Shown one piece after another: positions 1 to 7,815 of a stretch of 64,000 bases of DNA. The notes under the pieces are model-generated. The model had not been told where the DNA came from and ran no database searches. It saw nothing but the letters and a program-made list of their open reading frames with translations. The first letter of the stretch is position 1; every line of letters starts with the position of its first letter. The DNA is from DATBLE01 sp036555585 (GTDB lineage: Bacteria; Actinomycetota; Thermoleophilia; Gaiellales; Gaiellaceae), in contig DATBLE010000002.1 in assembly GCA_036555585.1 (NCBI GenBank), forward strand, positions 124,001-188,000, in the 5' to 3' direction. Made by a program: the position numbers and the translations under genes.

Positions 1-67
1 CCATCAGCGCGAAGACCGCGTAGACGCCGTGGGCGCCGACGAAGGAGGTGAGGGAGGCGAGCAGCAC
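1..67 (-). CDS. N-terminal fragment of a probable DedA-family membrane protein
   Basis: Only about 22 codons lie in the window; the rest runs off the left edge. From a GTG at 67 the reading is MLLASLTSFVGAHGVYAVFA, a hydrophobic start with the GxHGxYAVF pattern seen at the N-terminus of DedA/SNARE-associated membrane proteins. It begins 9 nt after the stop codon of the upstream glycosidase gene, and a TAGACT box that includes that stop codon lies just before it. The family call rests on a very short stretch and is tentative. Confidence 0.4.
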   Translation of the reverse strand, partial: MLLASLTSFVGAHGVYAVFALM

Positions 68-72
68 GGCCG

Positions 73-78
73 AGTCTA
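73..78 (-). promoter_or_regulatory. Putative -10 box TAGACT for the DedA-like gene
   Basis: TAGACT fits TAnnnT and lies 5 nt before the GTG start at 67. Its first three bases are the TAG stop of the glycosidase gene (76-78). No clear -35 was seen. It belongs to a recurrent pattern in this window (see findings). Confidence 0.35.
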
Positions 79-1809
79 CTTCGCCACCCGGAACACCGTG
101 CCACGATGGACCGAGAAGGGTGCGCCGAGGGTGACGCTGCCCAGCTCGTTGGTCGCGGTCACCTCGGCGACGTACCGCCCGGAGTAGACGATCGCGCCGG
201 CGTCGGTGCGCCCGTCCCACGAGACCTGGAGGTCGCCGGGCGCGGCCCGCACCTTCGGCAGCGTCCGCAGCACGACACCGGACGTGGTCGTGATCCGCTC
301 GGTGAGCGTCGCCGCGCGGGCGAGCTTAACGGTCGCGACGGCCCTCGGCCTCGGGCGCGGGACGGCGAGCGTGGGCGGCACGCCGGCGGCGAAGCCGAGC
401 GTCCGGTTCAGCGTGAAGTCGCGCTCGCCCGAGGACGAGACGCCGGTGTCGTCGGTCGCGGTCACCACCCAGCGCCAGCGGCCCTCGATCTCGGGGCTCC
501 CGTCGGGCTTCGTGCCCGGCCAGTCGAGGGGATACGTGCCGGGAGTCGCCGAGCCGGAGAAGGCGAAGCGCGGCACGCCGTCGGGCCCGATCAGGCTCGC
601 GGTCACGTTCGAGGGCCGCACGACCTTGTACGAGAGGCGCTGGCGGTCGGACGCTCCGTCGCCGTTCGGGGTCAGCACCGGCTCGAGCGGCAGCGGCAGG
701 TAGACGCCGGCGTACGACACGACGAGCGCGTCGCCGATCGGCCGCTCGGGCCCCGACAGGTGGCTGAGGAGCGTCCCGTCGAACGCCATCGCCGACGACC
801 GGCCGCCGTCGAGCGCGGCGGCCGTGACCGCGCCGAGCTTGGCCATCTCCAGTGCCAGCTCGAAGTTCGTCGCGCCCGCGCTGTAGCCCTGCGCCCCGTC
901 GATCGTGACCAGCAGGAGGCGCCCGTCGGCGAGCTGGCCGACCGCCGAGCGCGCCGTCCGGGGGAGCAGCTGGTCGGGCGTGAACTGCTCGTTCGCCCGG
1001 AACACGGGCTTGCCGCTCCGGACGAGCAGCGGCCCGCCGCCCAGCGCGTCGACCGTCGTCGCCCAGGCCGGCTTCAGGATCAGCCTGATCTTCACGAGCT
1101 GGCCCGCCGGGGCCTCACGTTGCATGAACGTGGCCGCCGTTCCGCGGGCGGCCAGGACGGCGCCGCCCGGCGGGATCGGCGTCCCACCGTTCGCCGAGGC
1201 GCCGGTGACGGTCGCGGTCAGCTCGGCGTTGGGGCGCGCCGGCGGGAACGAGCCGAGCGTGAGCTCGACCGAGCCGGGCGTGGAGGGGGTCGCGGGCCCG
1301 TAGGCGGGGGTGAACAGCGAGACGCCGTTCTTCGTCGGCGGGCCGTTCACGTCGGCGAGCGCCCGGCGCGGGCCGGAGCCCTGCCAGGTCGCGAGCATGG
1401 TCACGCGGGCGACGGCGAGGTTGCCCGCGGTGTCGAAGCCGATGCTCGAACGGCCGGGAAACGGCGGCTGGTCGAGGGCGCCGCCTCGCATCAGGATCCC
1501 GCTCGGAGCGCCGCTCGCCGCGAAGAGGTCGCCGTTCACGCCGGCGACGGTGGCGGAGGCGGAGAGGCGCTGCTCGATCGCGGTCAGCCGCTCGGTTCCC
1601 GGGATCGTCTCGTTCGAGAGCACCGGCTTCACCGACCAGAGCCCGCCGGGCCGCGGAGCGGTCAGGACGTCGACGACCACGGGGCCTCGCGTCGTGAACT
1701 CCATCTTCCGCTCGTAGGTGAGGCCGGGGACCAGCTCCTGGGGAGCCGCGCCCGCAGGCCCGACCAGGACCAGCGCGAGCAGGCAGAGGAAGACGGCGCG
1801 GCGGAGCAC
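76..1809 (-). CDS. Secreted phosphodiester glycosidase-family protein with FlgD-like C-terminal domains
   Basis: This 577-residue protein starts with a clear signal peptide (RR followed by about 15 hydrophobic residues, AGA cleavage site near residue 22). Residues about 60-370 match the NAGPA/phosphodiester glycosidase fold: VAGVNGDLF, VDALGGGPLLVRSGK, LLLVTIDGAQ and ALDGGRSSAM are its usual conserved blocks. Two FlgD-type Ig-like segments follow (around 390-460 and 490-565), with LTPNGDGASD and SWDGRTDAG. The family removes or hydrolyses sugar phosphodiesters and is often tied to cell-wall or exopolysaccharide turnover; the substrate here is unknown. The gene stands alone between the RAYT unit and the DedA-like gene. 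Confidence 0.85.
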   Translation of the reverse strand: MLRRAVFLCLLALVLVGPAGAAPQELVPGLTYERKMEFTTRGPVVVDVLTAPRPGGLWSVKPVLSNETIPGTERLTAIEQRLSASATVAGVNGDLFAASGAPSGILMRGGALDQPPFPGRSSIGFDTAGNLAVARVTMLATWQGSGPRRALADVNGPPTKNGVSLFTPAYGPATPSTPGSVELTLGSFPPARPNAELTATVTGASANGGTPIPPGGAVLAARGTAATFMQREAPAGQLVKIRLILKPAWATTVDALGGGPLLVRSGKPVFRANEQFTPDQLLPRTARSAVGQLADGRLLLVTIDGAQGYSAGATNFELALEMAKLGAVTAAALDGGRSSAMAFDGTLLSHLSGPERPIGDALVVSYAGVYLPLPLEPVLTPNGDGASDRQRLSYKVVRPSNVTASLIGPDGVPRFAFSGSATPGTYPLDWPGTKPDGSPEIEGRWRWVVTATDDTGVSSSGERDFTLNRTLGFAAGVPPTLAVPRPRPRAVATVKLARAATLTERITTTSGVVLRTLPKVRAAPGDLQVSWDGRTDAGAIVYSGRYVAEVTATNELGSVTLGAPFSVHRGTVFRVAK

Positions 1810-1856
1810 GACCCTGCGGTCAGGTTAGCCACCGGCGCCGCCGCTCCTCTCGCCGA

Positions 1857-1883
1857 GGGACTGACCCCGAAGGGGTCTGTCCC
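1857..1883. repeat. REP-like palindrome, left flank of the RAYT gene
   Basis: GGGACTGACCCC (1857-1868), spacer GAA, then GGGGTCTGTCCC (1872-1883) form a 12-bp inverted repeat with one mismatch. The element is 10 nt beyond the stop codon of the transposase gene. It is the reverse-complement orientation of the copy at 2410-2436, so the two bracket the transposase. Closely related arms occur elsewhere in the window (32.8 kb and 57.6 kb). Confidence 0.85.
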
Positions 1884-1893
1884 CGCAGACTGG

Positions 1894-2337
1894 CTAGGCA
1901 ACCGCCGGAATGTCGGCCCAACCCCACGGCCAGCGCTCGTCCCAGGCGCACAGGCCTGCGACTCGGGGGTTCGCGTCGATGTACGCGTACGTGTCCCGGA
2001 GCTGTCGGTTGTCCGTGATCACCCGCACCGTGTACCGCTCTCCGAAGAGATGACCGTATCGGCTGTGACGCTCGTTGAATCGCTGCGCATAGCCGCTGTT
2101 CAACCGGTGCATGAGCTTGGAGAGATCAGCCGACCGTCCTTCGAGTAGGAGGTGGTAGTGCGTTCCCATCAAGCAGTACGCCCGTCGTCGAAGCCCGTAC
2201 TCGCGACAGAACCGGTTGAGCAGCCACAGGAACCGCCTCCGATCATGGTCGTCCGCGAAGAGCGGCTCTTGGGAAACGGCGCGGGCGGTGACGTGGAAGA
2301 TCCCGTCGGGGAGAAGGTTTCGCGGTTGTCTCGGCAA
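1894..2337 (-). mobile_element. REP-associated tyrosine transposase (RAYT, Y1/HUH family)
   Basis: The 147-residue protein has the hallmarks of TnpA_REP: the HUH motif in GTHYHLLLE (H-x-H) and a candidate catalytic tyrosine in SGYAQRFNERH followed by GHLFGERY. RAYTs are single-domain transposases that act on REP palindromes. The start is TTG at 2337 (MPRQPRNLLPDG, a typical RAYT start); no good Shine-Dalgarno is visible. The gene sits between two inverted palindromes, 10 nt and 72 nt away, the normal genomic arrangement for a RAYT. By eye its G+C is clearly lower than its neighbours, consistent with transfer. The length is slightly short for the family but the catalytic motifs look intact. 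Confidence 0.9.
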
Positions 2338-2409
2338 GGTTGCTGCGCAAGCTATCGCCGAGCGAATCGCGCTTCCGAGATCGGCGCAGATTCGTCACAC
2401 GTTCCGGGA

Positions 2410-2436
2410 GGGACAGACCCCTTTGGGGTCAGTCCC
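2410..2436. repeat. REP-like palindrome, right flank of the RAYT gene and 3' end of mqnC
   Basis: GGGACAGACCCC (2410-2421), TTT, GGGGTCAGTCCC (2425-2436) form an imperfect inverted repeat. The last base is shared with the TAG stop codon of mqnC (2436-2438). Besides marking the RAYT unit, it could act as a 3'-end hairpin for the menaquinone operon. Orientation is opposite to the copy at 1857. Confidence 0.85.
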
Positions 2437-3482
2437 TAGGAGACGAGCGCCGGCGGCCGCTCGGCCCGGCGGTACTCGACCGTGTAGCCCAGCCGCCTCG
2501 GGATCTCGAGCAGCCGCTCCAGGTCGAGGTCGATGCGGGCGCCGGCCTTCTGGGTGACCTCGTCCTCGATCGGCAGGTCGAAGTCGTCGGCGCCGAAGTC
2601 GAGCGCGCGGAACGCCTCTTCGTTCTGGGTCAGCACTGAGGTGCGGACGTGCTCCACGTCGTCGAGAAAGATCCGGCTCAGCGCGATCCAGCGCTGGTAC
2701 TCGTGGGCCGGGATCTCGGCTCCGCCGAGCGCGGTGCCGTGCGGCTTGTACGTCCAGCACAGGAACGAGAACAGGCCCTCGTGCCCCGCGGCCAGCATCT
2801 CGTCCTGGAAGTCGCGCGTGCGCTGCAGGTGCTCGAGCCGCTCGTCGAGCGTCTCGTCGAAGCCGATCACCATCGTCGCCGTCGTCCGCATCCCGCTCTC
2901 GACGATCGCCCGCTGGGCCTCGAAGTAGTCGGCGACCGTGTACTTCCACTTCGCGTGGCGCTTGCGGAAGTCCTCGGTGAGGATCTCGCTGCCGCCGCCG
3001 GTGACCCAGTGGACGCCGGCGTCGCGCAGCCGCGCGGCTGCCTCCGCGTACGAGAGCCCGGCGCGGTCGGCGAGGAAGACGAACTCGGCCACGGTCAGGG
3101 CGTAGAACTCGACCGTCTCGCCGTACCGCTCGCGAACCGACCGGAAGAGGTCGCAGTAGTAGTCCAGCGGCAGCTTCGGGTTGAAGCCCCCGTTGAAGCC
3201 CACCAGGTCGCCGCCCAGCTCGACCAGCTCGTCGATCTTCGCGAACACGTCCTCCCGCGAGAGGACGTAGCCTCCGTCCTGGTTCGGCAGGACGTAGAAC
3301 GCGCAGTAGTCGCACTGGGCGACGCAGACGTTCGTGTAGTTGACGATCCGCATCACCATGTACGTGGCGTGGTCGGGCCGGTGCCAGCGCGCGCGCACCG
3401 CCTGGGCCCGCTCGATCAGCTCCTCGTCGGACGCCTCCAGCCAGAGCCGCCGCGCCTCGTCGACGTCGATCCGCGCCGTCAT
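2436..3482 (-). CDS. mqnC: Cyclic dehypoxanthinyl futalosine synthase MqnC (radical SAM)
   Basis: This 348-residue radical SAM enzyme converts dehypoxanthinyl futalosine to its cyclic form in the futalosine route to menaquinone. The [4Fe-4S] motif C53-x3-C57-x2-C60 sits in NYTNVCVAQCDYCAFY, typical of MqnC, and is followed by the ELGG, GGFNP and GGGSEIL blocks of the family. The start ATG at 3482 overlaps the stop of the upstream radical SAM gene by four bases (ATGA). It is the last gene of the menaquinone operon, and its TAG stop touches a REP palindrome. Confusion with MqnE is possible, but the ADDFDLPIEDE and cluster-motif context favour MqnC. Confidence 0.85.
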   Translation of the reverse strand: MTARIDVDEARRLWLEASDEELIERAQAVRARWHRPDHATYMVMRIVNYTNVCVAQCDYCAFYVLPNQDGGYVLSREDVFAKIDELVELGGDLVGFNGGFNPKLPLDYYCDLFRSVRERYGETVEFYALTVAEFVFLADRAGLSYAEAAARLRDAGVHWVTGGGSEILTEDFRKRHAKWKYTVADYFEAQRAIVESGMRTTATMVIGFDETLDERLEHLQRTRDFQDEMLAAGHEGLFSFLCWTYKPHGTALGGAEIPAHEYQRWIALSRIFLDDVEHVRTSVLTQNEEAFRALDFGADDFDLPIEDEVTQKAGARIDLDLERLLEIPRRLGYTVEYRRAERPPALVS

Positions 3483-4777
3483 ACGGGGACCACCTCCGGT
3501 GCGAGGACGTCCATGAAGGAGCTGACGGAGAAGACGGCGTTCCCGGCGCCGGGCTTGCCGTAGCCCGGCGGCGGCTGCAGGCCGTGCCGCTCGAGCGCGG
3601 CCCGGTACGCCTCGAGCAGCCGCACGTGGTACTCGAGCGGCGCCCCCTCCGGGTTGTCGCGGCCGAGCGGCGTCGTCGGCTCCGGGCACCAGGTCGTGAA
3701 GCGGGGCGTGATCCCGCGCGACATGAAGAAGTCCAGCCCCTCGACGGTGCTGGCGATCGCCTCGTCGACCGTCGCGAAGCCGAACGGCCGCGCCAGCTCG
3801 ATCCCGGCGACGAAGTTCGGGATCACGTGCCGCGGCCCGAAGACCTCGGCCGCGTCGAGGATCCGCCGGTGCCACTCGGAGCGGCCGACGTAGCGCTCCT
3901 TGCCGGGGCAGATGATCGAGAACAGGCGCTCGTCCCAGACCTCGTAGTTCGGGTGGTAGATCGTGATCCCGTAGTCCCTGTAGCGCTGGACCTCCGCCCG
4001 CGGCAGCGCCTGCGCCACCACCTTGCCGATCCACCGGCCGGGGAAGCGCTCCTCGATCGCCTGTGCGTAGCGGCCGTAGAAGTCCGCCTCGGCCAGACCG
4101 TCGACCGTGCTCGTCACCGACCCGCCGGTGAGGGTGTAGGCGTGGCTGGCGTGCTCGGTGTCGTGCTCGTCGATGATCGCGAGCGCCTCGAGCACGTCCT
4201 CGACCGGCTTGATCCCCGTGTAGGGCCGCCCAGCGCGCTTGTGCTGGCGCCAGTTGTGGTTGATGTCGCAGAACCGGCACTCCTCCTTGGCCCCGAAGTA
4301 CTGGCAGAGGCGCAGCACGGTCAGGTAGATCAGGTAGCCCCACTGGATCGTCGGCGCGGTCTCCATCACGGTCTTGCCGTTCGCGAGCGTGTGCCGGTAG
4401 TAGGCGGGCATCGGCGGCGCCTCGACGTCGGCGACCGGCCGTCCGTCGAGGGTCAGCCGCGAGCCGGCCACGCGCCACGGCGACTCCGGGTTCACCCGCA
4501 CCGAGACGATCGTCCGGCGCAGCTCGTACGGGCCGCCGCTCAGCGCGAGCTCCTCGGGCGGCCGGCGGGCCGCCGCTTCGCCCAGCTCGGCGAGCGGCTT
4601 CTGGTCGAACGAGAAGATGAAGTACGACTTCGGCTTGACCGGCCCGTCGAGGTTGTCGCTGAGCGCCGACTCGTCGAAGGCGATCCCCGTGCGCAGCAGG
4701 TCCTCCTTCAGCACCGCCTCCGCGGGGACGGCGGGATAGCGCTCGATCAGCGACTCGACCAGCTCGGTGCGCGTCAC
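3479..4777 (-). CDS. Radical SAM protein with a CX8CX2C motif, in the menaquinone operon
   Basis: The protein has 432 residues. Cysteines C158, C167 and C170 in LRLCQYFGAKEECRFCDINH give a CX8CX2C arrangement instead of the usual CX3CX2C. A radical SAM barrel appears to follow (LTGGSVTS, IYHPNYEVWDE, IPNFVAGIELARPFG). The N-terminal 120 residues are a separate region with no motif that I recognise. It overlaps mqnA and mqnC by four bases on each side, so it is surely co-transcribed with them. It occupies the place where mqnE (aminofutalosine synthase) might be expected, but its motif differs from MqnE. I would not name it; a role in menaquinone biosynthesis is inferred from context only. Confidence 0.75.
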   Translation of the reverse strand: MTRTELVESLIERYPAVPAEAVLKEDLLRTGIAFDESALSDNLDGPVKPKSYFIFSFDQKPLAELGEAAARRPPEELALSGGPYELRRTIVSVRVNPESPWRVAGSRLTLDGRPVADVEAPPMPAYYRHTLANGKTVMETAPTIQWGYLIYLTVLRLCQYFGAKEECRFCDINHNWRQHKRAGRPYTGIKPVEDVLEALAIIDEHDTEHASHAYTLTGGSVTSTVDGLAEADFYGRYAQAIEERFPGRWIGKVVAQALPRAEVQRYRDYGITIYHPNYEVWDERLFSIICPGKERYVGRSEWHRRILDAAEVFGPRHVIPNFVAGIELARPFGFATVDEAIASTVEGLDFFMSRGITPRFTTWCPEPTTPLGRDNPEGAPLEYHVRLLEAYRAALERHGLQPPPGYGKPGAGNAVFSVSSFMDVLAPEVVPV

Positions 4778-5535
4778 GCCGTTACCTCGTCGTGGACGAA
4801 GCGCAACTCCGGCACCTCGTCGAGCTCGCCGGCGTCGCGGGCCATCTCCAGGAACGTGAACAGCCCTGCGCGCTCGCGCGGGCCGAAGCGGTAGCGCAGC
4901 TTCTCGAAGTAGCGCGCGAGGAAGCCCGCCGGGTAGCCGTAGCGCTCGCTCGACTCGTACGCGAGCTGCTCCGGCTCCGCCCGCGCACGACGCACCGAGT
5001 CGACCAGCGCGTCCTCGAGCGCGGCCATCCCGGGCGCGACCGGCTCCGGCGCGGCGAAGACGGCGAACACCATCGGCAGCCCGGTGCGCTCGAGCCAGAG
5101 CCGGCCGAGGTCGTAGTGCGGCGTGGGATCCTCGAAGGCGCTCTTCAGGGCGGCGTCGCCGATCAGCAGCTTGGCCTCGGCCTCCTCGCCGAGCGGGACG
5201 TGGTCGGCCTCGGGGATCAGCACCTTCGTGAGCACCACCGAGGTCGCACTCTCGGGCGTGACCGCCACGCGCCGCACCTGCTCGAGCGGGATGCGCGAGA
5301 CGAGCTGGATCGAGTCGACGGCGCCCTCGGACGAGACGCAGAGCCGCGGCATGATCCGCAGCCGGTCGGCGTCGCGCGCCCAGGCGATCGACGAGATCGG
5401 CGCGATGTCGATCTCGCCGGCGATCAGCCGCTCGTTCAGCTCCGTGGGCACGCCGTTGATCTCCTCGACCTCGTGGTCGAGCCGGTAGAAGACCGGCGCC
5501 ATGTTCACGTACGAGATCCGTCCGAGCCTGATCAA
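4774..5535 (-). CDS. mqnA: Chorismate dehydratase MqnA
   Basis: MqnA dehydrates chorismate to 3-(1-carboxyvinyl)oxybenzoate, the first futalosine-pathway step. The 253-residue protein begins MIRLGRISYVNMAPVFYRLD, matching the RIxYxNxxPV start of MqnA, and keeps ISSIAWARD, ATSVVLTKVL and LLIGDAAL, which belong to this periplasmic-binding-protein-like fold. The start is TTG at 5535, placed directly after the TGA of the prenyl synthase gene; a later ATG would lose the family-typical N-terminus. Its stop overlaps the next gene by four bases. Confidence 0.9.
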   Translation of the reverse strand: MIRLGRISYVNMAPVFYRLDHEVEEINGVPTELNERLIAGEIDIAPISSIAWARDADRLRIMPRLCVSSEGAVDSIQLVSRIPLEQVRRVAVTPESATSVVLTKVLIPEADHVPLGEEAEAKLLIGDAALKSAFEDPTPHYDLGRLWLERTGLPMVFAVFAAPEPVAPGMAALEDALVDSVRRARAEPEQLAYESSERYGYPAGFLARYFEKLRYRFGPRERAGLFTFLEMARDAGELDEVPELRFVHDEVTA

Positions 5536-6456
5536 TCAGGACTCCCGGTGGACGACCAGGTGGGTGAGCGTCTCCAGCTCCTCGCGGTGCAGCTCGCCGT
5601 TCAGGCTCGCCCGGGCGCGCCGCGCGTAGTCGAGCGCGATCTCGCGCGCCTCGTCCAGCGCACCGGTCGCGGCGACGCGGATGAGGGCGCCGTCGACCGG
5701 GCCCCCGGCCAGCGCCCGGCGCACGACCTCGTCCTCGCGCGCGGCCAGGATGAGCGGCAGGGTCGGCGTCCCCTCGCGCAGGTCGACGCCGGCGATCTTC
5801 CCCGTCTCGACCGTCTCCCCGGCACAGTCGAGGATGTCGTCGGTGATCTGGAAGGCGATCCCGAGCGCGAGCCCGAACGTGCCGAGGTGCCGCCAGCCGG
5901 GGCCCGCGCCGAGCAGGCAGGCCGCCTCGAAGAGCTTGCCGGTCTTCAGGCTGCAGCGCTCCAGGTAGGCCTCCACGGTCGTGTCGGGATCGTGCGACTG
6001 GCGGCGCTGCATCGCCTCCCCGCGGGCCAGGCAGAGCGCGGCGTCCGCGAGCAGGGCGACCGAGCGGTCGTCGCCGGTCGCCGACAGCTCGGCGAACGCG
6101 CGCGCGAACAGGTAGTCGCCCGTCGCCCTGGCCGCCTCGGGGCCGTAGGCGGACCAGGCCGACGCGCGGCCCCGGCGGAACTCGGCGCCGTCGATCAGGT
6201 CGTCGTGGACGAGCGTCGCCATGTGCACGAGCTCGACCGCCACCCCGGCCGCGACGGAAGGCGGACGGCCCGCCGGCGACGAGAAGAACACGAGCAGCGG
6301 GCGCAGGCGCTTGCCGCCTGCGTTGAGCGCGTCGCGCGACGCGGCGGCGACGATCCCGCCGTGCGAGTCGACGGTCGCCTGGAGCTGCTCCTCCAGCTCC
6401 TCCAGGTAGAGGTCGAGGCCGGGGGTCTCGCGGATCGTCGCGAGCGCGCTGGTCAT
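5536..6456 (-). CDS. Trans-polyprenyl diphosphate synthase (menaquinone side chain)
   Basis: This 306-residue protein makes the isoprenoid chain likely used for menaquinone. Both aspartate-rich motifs are present: the first in LVHDDLIDGA and the second in FQITDDILDCAG, with GGKRLRP before and SLKTGKLFEAA between them, as in heptaprenyl/octaprenyl synthases. The start ATG at 6456 overlaps the stop of menG (ATGA). The product chain length cannot be told with certainty from sequence alone. Position within the mqn operon supports a menaquinone role over a general isoprenoid one. Confidence 0.9.
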   Translation of the reverse strand: MTSALATIRETPGLDLYLEELEEQLQATVDSHGGIVAAASRDALNAGGKRLRPLLVFFSSPAGRPPSVAAGVAVELVHMATLVHDDLIDGAEFRRGRASAWSAYGPEAARATGDYLFARAFAELSATGDDRSVALLADAALCLARGEAMQRRQSHDPDTTVEAYLERCSLKTGKLFEAACLLGAGPGWRHLGTFGLALGIAFQITDDILDCAGETVETGKIAGVDLREGTPTLPLILAAREDEVVRRALAGGPVDGALIRVAATGALDEAREIALDYARRARASLNGELHREELETLTHLVVHRES

Positions 6457-7130
6457 GTGACCGTCCCGACGTGAAGCGCGACGATCCCGCCCGCGAACGT
6501 GCGGTGCCCGACCTCGCCGAAGCCGGCCGCGCGCATCAGCTCCGCGAGCTGCTCGGCGCCGGGGAAGCGACGGACGCTCGCCGGCAGGTACGAGTACGCC
6601 TCGCCGCCCTTCAGCACTCTCCCGAGCAGCGGCACGAGCCGGTCGAACCACAGCCGGTAGAACGGCGCGAGCGCGCCCTGCGGCTGCGTGATCTCGAGCA
6701 CGGCCACCCGGCCGCCCGGGGCGAGCACCCGGCGGAGCTCCGCGAGCCCTCGGTCGAGGTCGGCGACGTTGCGGACGCCGAAGCCCACCGTTGCGGCGTC
6801 GAACGACGCGGGCTCGAACGGGAGCGCGAGCAGGTCGCCCTCCACCCACGTCGCGGAAGGCAGCTTCCGGCGCGCCCGCTCGAGCATCCGCGGCGCGAAG
6901 TCGAGGCCCGTGACCAGTCCGCCCCGCCGGGCGCAGGCGACTGCCAGATCACCGGTGCCGCAACAGGCGTCGAGGACGCGGTCGCCGGGCCGGACAACGG
7001 CTTCGGCGGCGATCCGCCGCCAGCGCAGGTCGAGCCCGGCCGTCATCACGCGGTTCATGGCGTCGTAGACGGGCGCGATCCGGTCGAACATCGACCGCAC
7101 CTCGTTCGCCGGCAGGGTTCCGGAGCTCAC
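6453..7130 (-). CDS. menG: Demethylmenaquinone methyltransferase (UbiE/MenG family)
   Basis: This 225-residue SAM-dependent methyltransferase performs the last methylation of menaquinone. Visible motifs are VRSMFDRIAPVYDAMN (UbiE N-terminal signature), VLDACCGTGDLA (SAM motif I), VGFGVRNVADLDRGL, and VLEITQPQG with the following FYRLWFDRLVPLLG, all characteristic of UbiE/MenG. The GTG start at 7130 overlaps the ubiX stop (GTGA). Because the pathway here is menaquinone, the MenG function is more likely than ubiquinone methylation. Confidence 0.92.
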   Translation of the reverse strand: MSSGTLPANEVRSMFDRIAPVYDAMNRVMTAGLDLRWRRIAAEAVVRPGDRVLDACCGTGDLAVACARRGGLVTGLDFAPRMLERARRKLPSATWVEGDLLALPFEPASFDAATVGFGVRNVADLDRGLAELRRVLAPGGRVAVLEITQPQGALAPFYRLWFDRLVPLLGRVLKGGEAYSYLPASVRRFPGAEQLAELMRAAGFGEVGHRTFAGGIVALHVGTVT

Positions 7131-7717
7131 TGCTCGCCCCAGCGACGAACGAGCGCGTTCTCCAGGCCGAGCAGGTCGAGCGCGCGGCCGGCCATGAAAT
7201 CGACGAGGTCGTCCACGCTCCCGGCGCCGTGGTAGAAGCCCGGCGCGAGGAACAGGATCGTCGCACCCGCCTGCCGGAGCGTGAGCATGTTCTGGAGGTG
7301 GATCGCCGACAGCGGCGTCTCGCGCGGCATCAGGACGAGGCGCCGCTCCTCCTTCAGGGCGACGCTGGCGGCCCGGTGAATCAGGTTCGACATCGCGCCC
7401 GACGCGATCGTCCCGAGCGTGCCCATCGAGCACGGGCAGATCAGGTAGGCGTCGACCTTGGCCGAGCCGCTCGCGTACGGGGCGCGCCAGTCGCTCGGGT
7501 CGTAGACGGTCACCTCGCCGCGGGCGTGCTCCGTGAACCGCGCCACCGTCTCGTCGCGCGAGAGCCGCGCGTCGCCGTACAGCTCGGTGGCGATCACCTC
7601 CAGGCCCGCGCCCGAGATGCAGACGCCCACCTCGCAGTCGGCCTCCGTCAGGGCCGCGAGCAGGCGGGCCGCATAGGGAGCGCCGGACGCGCCGGTGACG
7701 CCGAGAAAGACGCGCAC
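7127..7717 (-). CDS. ubiX: UbiX-type flavin prenyltransferase
   Basis: UbiX attaches a dimethylallyl group to FMN to make the prenyl-FMN cofactor needed by UbiD decarboxylases. The 196-residue protein begins VRVFLGVTGASGAPYAARLL, the flavin-binding start of the family, and has CPCSMGTLGTIASGAMSNLIHRAA and RRLVLMPRETPLSAIHLQNM, both diagnostic. I chose the GTG at 7717 because it precedes the conserved VFLGVTGASG directly and has a TACAGT box 8 nt upstream. The gene heads the mqn operon; ubiD is encoded 3 kb upstream, on the other side of qcrABC. Confidence 0.93.
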   Translation of the reverse strand: MRVFLGVTGASGAPYAARLLAALTEADCEVGVCISGAGLEVIATELYGDARLSRDETVARFTEHARGEVTVYDPSDWRAPYASGSAKVDAYLICPCSMGTLGTIASGAMSNLIHRAASVALKEERRLVLMPRETPLSAIHLQNMLTLRQAGATILFLAPGFYHGAGSVDDLVDFMAGRALDLLGLENALVRRWGEQ

Positions 7718-7725
7718 AGCAGGCA

Positions 7726-7731
7726 ACTGTA
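7726..7731 (-). promoter_or_regulatory. Putative -10 box TACAGT before ubiX
   Basis: TACAGT fits TAnnnT and lies 8 nt before the GTG start of ubiX, the spacing expected for a leaderless transcript. No convincing -35 is present. If real, the mqn operon starts here, independent of qcrABC. Confidence 0.35.
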
Positions 7732-7766
7732 TCCGTGCCGGAGCTCGAGGTTCTAGCAGCACCGGT

Positions 7767-7784
7767 GCCAGAGCTTGCTCTGGC
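7767..7784 (-). terminator. Hairpin downstream of qcrABC
   Basis: GCCAGAGC-TT-GCTCTGGC is a perfect 8-bp inverted repeat 31 nt beyond the qcrC stop and before the ubiX promoter region. It could end the qcr transcript. A U-tract is lacking, so it may be a Rho-type or processing hairpin. Confidence 0.45.
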
Positions 7785-7815
7785 TCCGATTCCGCTTCCG
7801 TTTCCTAGGACGGTT

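Noticed and set aside
106..2148. Long open frame on the plus strand across the glycosidase and RAYT genes
   Set aside because: It is antisense to two genes with clear domains and its translation is Arg/Gly-rich without motifs; such shadow frames are common at this G+C. Similar long antisense frames at 4792-6474, 10646-12373, 14381-15952, 29256-31031 and 60009-62381 were rejected for the same reason.
3479..4777. Naming this radical SAM gene mqnE
   Set aside because: Its cluster motif is CX8CX2C and the conserved MqnE start with CX3CX2C is absent; position alone does not justify the name.
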